A stretch of 64,000 bases of DNA from Toxonevra muliebris (lineage: Eukaryota; Arthropoda; Insecta; Diptera; Pallopteridae), in NCBI GenBank assembly GCA_963691655.1, contig OY829327.1:58850079-58914078 (forward strand), written 5' to 3'. The notes beneath the pieces were generated by a model. The model saw nothing but the letters and a program-made list of their open reading frames with translations. It had not been told where the DNA came from and did no database searches. The translations under genes and the position numbers were made by a program. Shown in pieces: positions 56,765-64,000 of this stretch. Numbering within the stretch: position 1 is the stretch's first letter; every line of letters begins with the position of its first letter.

Positions 56765-57100
56765 CTTATCTTATGTGCGAGATTTTCCAACGGTTTTATA
56801 ATAATTTCGAATGTTGAACATGACTAAGTACTCAGTTTTTCTCCATCACATCTAGTTCTCCCACAATATGGGCCTGCAGACAGAAAAATGGGGCCTTCAG
56901 AAGCTATTAAAAAATTTCTTTATTGCAACAGATACGAATTTGATGTCTGAAACAAAGTTGTCAAACAAAAAGAGATAAATAATTTTTTTTCATACACATT
57001 TCCTCTATCTCTTACCTCCTTTTGAAAATGGGGGTTTAAGACTCCTTTTTCGATAAATGACTGATAAAAGAAATACTGTTGAGAAAATTGTCTTTGGAGA
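56765..57100. mobile_element. MITE family M1, copy C (inverted)
   Basis: This is the reverse complement of most of copy B (48545..49075), including TGTGCGAGATTTTCCAACG at one end and TTTCGATAAATGACTGATAA towards the other. It is non-coding. Confidence 0.65.
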
Positions 57101-57110
57101 AAATGTTTTT

Positions 57111-57415
57111 TGCAGACTAGCTACAATGGGAAAAAAACAACAACATAAGTGTATAGAACGGTAGTGGTAGTTTCTTTCAATATCTCTATTCAGTGAAGAT
57201 ATTTGGAATCAAATCCGTAATTCTGGGTTATGATTTCAAATATTAGTAGCTTATATAGGATATTGAAAGATTAAGAACTATCACTAAGATCACTGATGAG
57301 GAATTGTGGCGGATTCCGAAACGGCCGTCTGATTTGCCCGTCTCTATATACATTGTTGTTGTGATGACTACATTTGTTCATTAAGCCTGTTTATATATAA
57401 CTTCAAATAACGAAA
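57111..57415. repeat. 305-bp direct repeat, copy 1
   Basis: From TGCAGACTAGCTACAATGGG to CTTCAAATAACGAAA this is identical by eye to 57595..57899. The 179-base spacer also ends with CTTTCAAATAACGAA just before copy 2. An A-spacer-A layout could be a tandem duplication of a 484-bp unit or a very small terminal-repeat element. No ORF is present. Confidence 0.9.
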
Positions 57416-57594
57416 TTGACATGAACTTAAGTCATGACTTTGAAAATTAACCTCTAGATTTAATTTTCATAGTCTCCTAAAAAACTATCATGAACTGATC
57501 GAATGGGGACCGTTCAGAAAAAATGACACCTAGAATCATTTTCTCACAAACACACACACTCCCATGTACTAGACTTTCAAATAACGAACTGTTA

Positions 57595-57899
57595 TGCAGA
57601 CTAGCTACAATGGGAAAAAAACAACAACATAAGTGTATAGAACGGTAGTGGTAGTTTCTTTCAATATCTCTATTCAGTGAAGATATTTGGAATCAAATCC
57701 GTAATTCTGGGTTATGATTTCAAATATTAGTAGCTTATATAGGATATTGAAAGATTAAGAACTATCACTAAGATCACTGATGAGGAATTGTGGCGGATTC
57801 CGAAACGGCCGTCTGATTTGCCCGTCTCTATATACATTGTTGTTGTGATGACTACATTTGTTCATTAAGCCTGTTTATATATAACTTCAAATAACGAAA
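57595..57899. repeat. 305-bp direct repeat, copy 2
   Basis: It is identical by eye to 57111..57415. It is followed by AATGTTTTTTG, while copy 1 is preceded by AAATGTTTTTTGCAGAC, so the outer flanks share the same short motif. That is what an unequal exchange or target duplication would leave. Confidence 0.9.
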
Positions 57900-57907
57900 A
57901 TGTTTTT

Positions 57908-57990
57908 TGTTAAAAAAAAAAATGTTGGCTTCACATGGGATTGAACCACGGCACACTGGTCCCTGGCATAGGCCAAAAATAAAAAATCTA
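57908..57990 (-). repeat. possible T-arm/B-box relic
   Basis: The minus strand contains GTGGTTCAATCCCATG, a plausible T-stem and B box, followed by a T run. A matching A box and a cloverleaf are not found, so I do not call a tRNA. Confidence 0.2.
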
Positions 57991-58379
57991 AGTCAAAAGT
58001 TTGGTACCAAATGTGTCATCCCTATTTCCTATAAGAATAAGCTTTTCAAAAGTATAGTGGTTTTTGTTTTGTTATAACCATACTCTTTGAGGATAGCTTC
58101 AAAAGAGAGAGCATGTAATTAGTTGGTTCTTGCAGTGTGAGCAGGTTAACTTTAAAAAATTAAAAAAAAATATATAAATCAATTTTGTATTGAAATAAAT
58201 TAAAATTAGTATTGGAAAGAAAGATATTAGCTTAATTTTTAAATAATTTTAATTTTCTTAACTTGTTTGGATGCATTGCTCAATTTACCATCCCTTAATA
58301 TTTTTGCTAAAGGAGAGGCTGTCAAAGACATCTGTAGGCTTAAACGCAATTGGTATTGATATGACACTTGCTGGGATAT

Positions 58380-59150
58380 TGGTGACATTGTTGAAGATAT
58401 TGATATGGACTTAACAGTTCTATCAATGCCATCCGATACAATGCCAACAATTCCAGTTTTAAAACAGCGCTATACAATACGAATTCCAGAGGCCCAAACT
58501 TGGTTTTTGGCAAGTATTTGTGTATTTAATGACAGTTGGGCTGCGCTTAAATCCTTGCTTGATCGTCTAACCACATCTAAACCGGTTATGCATTGTAAAT
58601 CCAGGCTTGATTGTGTTTGAAAACACAATAGCCTGGTGCTATGTGCTGCTTGGAAATGAATCTGCCGACCTTCTGGCCAGAAGAGGTTGGGAAACTGGTT
58701 TCCTGGGCACAGAACCAGTACTCTCTTTGTCGTCTACAGCAATCAAGACCACCATTAATGAGTGGGTCGACCCACATTCGTAAATGGGAGGAATTGAGGG
58801 GCTTTAGACAGACAAAGGTCATGTTACCTGTTATCTCGAAGTGTCTAACAGACTTTCTCTTATCACTTAACGGAAAGAGCTATAGGCAGCTGGTGGGACT
58901 ATACACAGATCCCTTCTCCTTGGAGCTAGTGCCTACCGCGCTTTCTGTGGTTTGGAGGAAGAATGTGAATAGACGGCGGACCACTTTCTCAGTATCTGTC
59001 AGATCAGAGAAATCATATTTGGCACTGGAGTGTTGGGAGGCGAACACCTGAGCTCTTTAACACCGCAGGATCTGCTAAAATTTATTAATAAATCTGGCAG
59101 ATTTAAAGACTGACGTAAAACTTGTCTGAGTGCTGTATTCTTGAAAACTT
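58380..59150 (+). pseudogene. LINE ORF2 3' end, second LINE family
   Basis: Translated pieces include FNDSWAALKSLLDRL (RNase H, the D-S-x-x-A-L block), ESADLL-like bases, and later text matching the C-terminal region and 3' UTR of the copy at 63378..64000. Shared DNA includes TTGTAAATCCAGGCTTGATT and GACGTAAAACTTGTCTGAGT. Relative to that copy it lacks about 35 bases around the WVPGH motif and has several stops, so it is dead. Confidence 0.75.
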
Positions 59151-59399
59151 TTTTTGCAGTTTCAACAAAAAAAAAACACCAGCTTAAGCATTTGGTTTGC
59201 CTATTTTATAACGGATTTACTAGAGATTTCTCGACATTCCTAGCGGTTTTTATATACATAAATTGACAAAAAAAAAAAAACTATTGTATATTAATTTTTG
59301 AAGACACTTTAAAATTTTTCCTTTGTAATTAAGCCCAAATGTAAAAAGGGTTTGTTTTATATAAGTTTTAATTCAGTTTTATTCTAGTTTATTATAAAA

Positions 59400-59720
59400 A
59401 TACAATATTAAAGTTTTAGTTTAGAAAATTAACTGAGGATAATCCGACAAGTTTTAATTTAAAACTTATGAGAATGTAAAAAAAAGTTTTAAGTAGAATG
59501 CGACTTTATTGGCAATTGTAACTTTTTTGACAACTGATACAACGTCTAAGATTCACAACTGATCACCAACTACTGTTCGATCAACTTCCCCAGACTGTTG
59601 CCTCGACTCGTTCTCACGACTGTTAACTGTAACTCTCTTCAGCACTGACTACTGCAACTTTCTCGGATACTACGACCGACGGCTGCAACTGTAGATCTAC
59701 TTCTCACATACATATGTATA
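59400..59720. repeat. quasi-repetitive stretch upstream of gene 4
   Basis: Bases 59515..59695 repeat variants of CAACTG, GACTACTG and TGCAACT many times, unlike the AT-rich surroundings. It may be part of a long terminal repeat or the promoter area of gene 4. No TATA box or start exon could be fixed. Confidence 0.3.
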
Positions 59721-59968
59721 TGGAAACGACTCAATGTATTCAATGATTGGAAAAATACTTTTTTATAGTTATTTCGAAAAAGTTTTCAAAAAGTTTTTAA
59801 CGTTATCTTTTGAAACACAACTAAATTTCTAGCTCCAATAAAATGTACATTTCAATAAAATGGTTTATAATATAAAATCCGCCACCAGCAACCATCTAGA
59901 ATCAAGGTAGTATACTGATATGAATTTAAATAATCGTCACTGAATAATTGATGTGTATATACATCTAG

Positions 59969-61530
59969 CACATCCAGTTGCACTGAGTTTTTTTACGATG
60001 GATGCCAAAATATATGTTGTCCAAGTCCATGCGAATGTCGTCCTTGCTGTGTAAATACTATGATAAATGATCATACGTACTCCGTTCTGAAACGAATATG
60101 TCGAAAAATTATTAAAGACTACAATCGGCAACAATGCCGTGACAAATATACGATATTTGATGGTGGAAATAGTGTTAACGTTAGGATACATCGTTCTCAA
60201 TCAGGTAAAGTTAAACAAACTAATCAATGTACACTTTATTATATTATTATTTGCTTTTGCTTCTATTCAGCACAAGGCGAAAATAGATTAATAAATAAAA
60301 GCACCGTTAGTGGGTTCAGTGCTGGAAAAGTCGACAGTCAGAGAGGACAGGACCCGAGAGGTGGGAAAAAGACTGGCGGTAACGACGAAGATAAAGCAGC
60401 AACAAAAGGCGGTAAGAGAAGGGGGAAAGGAGGCATTGGAGAAGATGATGACGAAGTTGGGGGTAAAAAAAGTAAATCAAAGGGCAAGGGGAAAGGTGGT
60501 GATGCTGATGAAGATGAAAATTTTGGGAAAAAAGGTGGCAAATCTAAAGGCAAAGGAAAAGGCGGCGATGACGACGAGGATGAAAAATCAGGAAAGAAAG
60601 GTGGCAAAGGAAAAGGCGGTAAAGGAAAAGGAACTGGTGATGATGAAGATGATGCATCTGCGAAGAAAGGTGGCAAATCCAAAGGCAAACGAAAGGGCGA
60701 TATTGACGACGATGATGAAAAATCGGCGACGAAAGGTGGCAAAGGAAAAGGTGGCAAAGGAAAAGGAGCTGGTGATGATGAGGACGATGCATCTGCAAAG
60801 AAAGGTGGCAAATCTAAAGGCAAAGGTAAAGGCGACGTTGACGACGGTGATGAAAAATCAGCTAGGAAAGGTAGCAAGTCCAAAGGTAAAGGTGGCGATG
60901 ATGAAGATGAAAAATCAGGAAAGAAATCTAGGAAATCAAAAAGTAAAGGAAAAGGTGATGACGGTTATGATAGTGACAATGGAGCAGATAAAAAAGGAAA
61001 AAGTGCCAAGTCGAAATCAAAATCGAAACGTAGGAGCAAGGGTGATAGTAGTGATGGTATTCCAATAATTTCAGATTTGCGTGAAAAAGTGCGAAAAGGA
61101 CAGGAAGTAGTCCCTACGAGAAAAAGTAAATCGAAAGGGACTACGCACCGATTGTCTTACGAAAAACTCAAGAGAGGAAAAAGAGGTTCTAAAAAAGGAC
61201 TCACAAAAGATTCCAAAGATCGGTATAATGATCTCCAACGATCATCAAGTTTCAAATGTCGCCGACTCCGACGTGCTTCAAAGTGTAGCCACCCGACCCG
61301 CTCAGATGAGGCTAAACCTTGCGATTACTTGCGCGCCAGCATGGAACAGCGTGAATTATAGTATGTTCATCATTATAAATTATTGAGACTGGACTTATAT
61401 TTTACTAACATAACATTTATTTTTCTGTTACAGCGAATTGTGCAATTGTCCACTTACCCCTCACATCTGCCAGTGCCCCGAAATGTTCTCCTACTCACCT
61501 TGCAATCCAAGAGCATCTTGTATTTGTTAG
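59969..61530 (+). CDS. Cys-capped Lys/Gly/Asp repeat protein, probably sperm-specific
   Basis: Three exons join in frame: 59969..60204, 60271..61360, 61434..61530 (TAG). The junctions are G|GTAAAG and TA|GTATGT. The 5' end is incomplete: the frame is open back to an acceptor at 59967..59968 and needs an upstream start exon not found, so M at 60060 is only the first in-frame Met. The first exon encodes CQNICCPSPCECRPCC. The middle has about eight imperfect units of KKGGKSKGKGKG plus an Asp/Glu block (60360..61000), then Lys/Ser-rich text. The end is YELCNCPLTPHICQC with CNPRASCIC. Cys-Pro-rich short motifs are typical of fly sperm-tail Mst/outer-dense-fibre-type proteins, and Lys/Glu repeats occur in other testis proteins; this is analogy only. 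AATAAA lies at 61632. I do not recognise an orthologue. Confidence 0.7.
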
Positions 61531-61631
61531 ATGTATCGTACTAGTATTACTCATCCTGTTTCATATAAGAAACAACAAATACTTTAAAAATTTGAAAAAA
61601 AAAACAAAAATTTCGTGTGACAAATTGAAAT

Positions 61632-61637
61632 AATAAA
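61632..61637 (+). terminator. poly(A) signal of gene 4
   Basis: AATAAA lies 102 bases after the stop at 61530 and is followed by a U/GU-poor but A/T-rich stretch. It is the first good hexamer downstream. Confidence 0.5.
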
Positions 61638-62349
61638 AACATATAACTTTTCCAACAAGTAATTTTATTTTTATTTTAATTTTCAAGTTACTTCAAAGAA
61701 AATAGTTAAGATAATATAACAGAATACAAACAATTTCTTGCGTGGGCCAAATAAAAAAAAAAATGGGTGGAATAACGTCATTGACTCGCTTGTAAACATC
61801 GGGGCAAGTCCCGCAGTAATACACATACATTTTGCAATACATATTTGCTTGACCGAAAATACTATATAATTGTATTTTTCATTGAACATCGGAAATCGTA
61901 CGTATCTGCAACCTTGGCAGTTTGTTTACTCGGTTCTACAAATTCTTAATTTGCATTGGAATTGTAAATGCGTATAAAAATAAATTTGTCTTCCAGCAAT
62001 GACAACGACAACGGCGGATGAATTATGGCCATGGTGCTTTGCAGAAATAATCTATATGAATGTATATAGCTCATAATTTATTAATTTATGCCCATACATA
62101 TATGGTGTTTAACTCTATTCTGATGGATGTTAACTAAATGTTCAAATTTTCAACTTTCTATTATAATAATTAACTCGAAAGCTACTTGGCATATAGATAG
62201 CATGTAGATGGTCACTGGTTGCTGGGTGGTTAGTCCGCTGGAGTTATAAGCGAAGGCGAAAAGCAGAAATAGTCTCGTGTTTCTCTTGACCTTGAAGCAA
62301 CGATTGTACGTTGGGTCTGGAAACCACCACGTTAAAAAATCATTTCAAT

Positions 62350-63260
62350 AAAACTACAAAATAAGCCTTGAATGAGAAACACTCTTCCTGCTGACAGCCC
62401 CCGAAAACGGTTAAATGATCTGAGGATATTATACTGGAATGTCAGAGCTCCTTGCAGAGAAGTTGACTCTATCTAGTTGGCAGATGTCCTCTACAAATTT
62501 CGGGTTGACATTACTGCTATCCAGGAAATGAACGGGGTAGGGTCACTTCAAAAGAACATCCTGGCTATCATGATCAGAGTCACGAACTTGGTAGTAGGTT
62601 TGTGGTTGGCAAGAGGAAATGCTACCCTGTTTCGGAAACCCTAATTACTGATCGAAATTGACTTAATAAACATCGCACGGCTGAAGCTGAAGAACAATAA
62701 AGTTTGCGGGTGCAGATGGTCTGCCTGCTGGGTTGTTTATAACTGGAATCGGAAACATTAAAAATCACATGCACGAGCTATTGTACAGAATATGGTCGGA
62801 TGACAGCATACCCGTGGACATCCACCATCTATTCGTTGATTATGTTGCCACATTCGACAGGGATCACCTCTGCGTTGCAACGTCAGTTTTTTATATCCCT
62901 GCGAAGCTCAATAAACTTTGTAATGGCACTCACCGACACCAGTAGCGCAGTGAAAATTGGAATTGACCTCTCTGCACCATTTGATACCAAACGAGGTTTT
63001 AGACTAGGTGCGATTTCTTCAATCGTAAGTATGTTGAACAAAATAATTCGAGCTGCAAACGTTTTTAAAAGAATCAAAAAAATCAAAAGCACAGCATTCT
63101 CTAATCTAGTAAAGGAGTCTTGTCGAGTAGGCTTAACAGTGAACGAGGACAGAGCGAAACATTTTGTATCACCAAACAAAGAAACAAGAAGTTTTGGACC
63201 ATTGGGATTCAGCGTTAACACCAACAACAATGTCAGCCCGTGGAAGGCTTAGACAGAGCT
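62350..63260 (+). pseudogene. LINE fragments: endonuclease and reverse transcriptase
   Basis: In several frames the plus strand reads LRILYWNV, DITAIQEMNGVG (start of the AP-type endonuclease) and, after a large gap, NKVCGCRWSAC (degenerate version of the N-K-x-x-G-x-D-G-x-P-A block). ALTDTSSAVKIGIDLSAPFD and TKRGFR follow (reverse transcriptase), then NIIR-type text without the catalytic Asp pair. Frameshifts are abundant. The wording differs from the LINE at 24870..26013, so this is another LINE family. Confidence 0.75.
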
Positions 63261-63377
63261 TTTGGCATCCATGTTGTGTGTGTTATATTTGTACACGAAT
63301 GGAAGCATTCACAGTTTTATGCCGAATGCTTTTATGCACCAGTATGCTAGTGTTCGATTTCCTGTTGGGCATACAAT

Positions 63378-64000
63378 TTTTTTTTTGTTGTTGTTGGAAC
63401 AGACAAAAGAAGTATTCAAGAATACAGCACTCAGACAAGTTTTACGTCCATTGTACTTTATCCTGTGTTCCCTTTGCTATTCTTTAAACCAGATCTATTA
63501 ATAAACCTTAGCAGATCCTGCGGTGTTGGAGAGCTCAGGTGTTCGTCTCTCTACACTCCAGTACCAAATATGCTTACTCTGATTTGGCAGAAAGCGGGAC
63601 AGACACTAAGAAAGTGGTCTGCCGTCTCTTCACATTCTTCCTCCAAACCACAGGAAGCACAGAAGGCACTAGCTCCTAGGCCAATCATCAGCTGCCTGCA
63701 GCTTTTTCTGTTAAGTGATAACAGAAAGTCTGTTTGAAGCTTCTAGATAACAGGTTACATAGTCTTTGTCTGTCAAAAGCCTCTCAGGTCCTCCCATTTA
63801 CGATTGTGGGTCAAGTCGACCCACCCATTAATGGTGGTCTTGATGGCTGTAGACGACAAAAAGAGTACAGTTTCTGGGCCCAGGAAACCAGAAGGTCAGC
63901 CGATTCATTTCCTGAAATTCTTGAGTGTCCAGGAACCCATATCAACAGCAGGCTATTGTGTTTTCCAACCCAATCAAGCCTGGATTTACAATGCATAACC
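63378..64000 (-). pseudogene. LINE ORF2 3' end, runs off the window
   Basis: From the right edge the minus strand encodes HCKSRLDWVGKHNSLLLIWV (part), PGHSRISGNESADLL, then a C-terminal region and a 3' UTR shared with 58380..59150, ending at an A-rich tail near 63378. RNase H motifs PGH and ESAD are intact here, but later stops and frame changes are present. The 5' part lies beyond base 64000. Confidence 0.75.

Noticed and set aside
57908..57990. tRNA gene on the minus strand
   Set aside because: A T-arm-like B box is present, but no A box or cloverleaf can be formed.
60338..60883. 181-codon Pro/Ser-rich minus-strand ORF
   Set aside because: It is the antisense shadow of the Lys/Gly/Asp minisatellite in gene 4; the repeat keeps several frames open.
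60338..60960. CRISPR array
   Set aside because: Repeated units are translated in frame and have no constant repeat with unique spacers.
60310..61068. 252-codon Lys/Met-rich ORF in another plus frame
   Set aside because: It is an alternative frame of the same repeat. The gene 4 frame alone joins the Cys-rich exons with matching splice phases.

Overview
This window looks like AT-rich nuclear DNA of a higher fly, most likely a tephritid-type acalyptrate. I infer this from spliced GT-AG genes with large introns, a fly-type kinetochore gene (Spc105R/KNL1), and a dense mix of mariner, Tc1, piggyBac, Transib-like, pogo-like, LINE, tRNA-SINE and Ty3/gypsy relics. No bacterial gene organisation, rRNA, CRISPR array or ordinary tRNA gene was seen.

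Four host genes can be assembled, and all of their splice phases close. (1) Spc105R/KNL1, plus strand, 9051..28852: 11 exons, 1866 codons. It has an N-terminal PP1-docking RISF motif, an array of MELT-like repeats and a short C-terminal exon block. (2) An unrecognised four-exon gene, plus strand, 33593..42991, 422 codons. It has serial QT(D) motifs like dynein light chain LC8 sites and an X-box-like site upstream. (3) A five-exon minus-strand gene, 49953..45103, 253 codons. It encodes a signal peptide, one membrane segment and a paired-cysteine C-terminus, and has a TATA box at 50111..50119. (4) A plus-strand gene at about 59969..61530 (5' end not found) encoding a Lys/Gly/Asp repeat protein bounded by cysteine-rich ends, which suggests a sperm structural protein.

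Region by region: 1..8400 is intergenic repeat DNA (nested terminal-inverted-repeat elements, a 740-bp foldback, a dead mariner). 9.0..28.9 kb is Spc105R; introns 3, 5 and 6 (6.3, 4.1 and 3.1 kb) hold a Tc1 relic, a piggyBac relic with nested SINE and Transib MITE, a 913-bp inverted-repeat element inside a LINE, and a LINE 3' end with an intact RNase H ORF. 29.3..36.2 kb holds a second mariner copy inverted relative to the first, two pogo-like elements and a 165-bp MITE. Intron 1 of gene 2 (8 kb) holds a SINE tail, a 1.4-kb Transib-like element and LINE pieces. 43..50 kb is gene 3 with MITEs. 51..59 kb is a repeat cluster: SINE, broken gypsy pol, a mariner with a lost catalytic Asp, a tract of small hairpins, and two identical 305-bp direct repeats. 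59.9..61.6 kb is gene 4, and 62.3..64 kb is LINE debris that runs off the right edge.

The strongest leads are the TxxF-plus-M[DE][IV]S repeats of Spc105R, the tRNA-SINE that shares its 3' tail with the LINE in Spc105R intron 6, the Transib-type elements with RSS-like CACAGTG ends and GC-rich 5-bp flanks, and the hairpin cluster at 55773..56309. No neighbouring genes form an evident pathway. The boundaries given rest on reading splice signals and repeats by eye.
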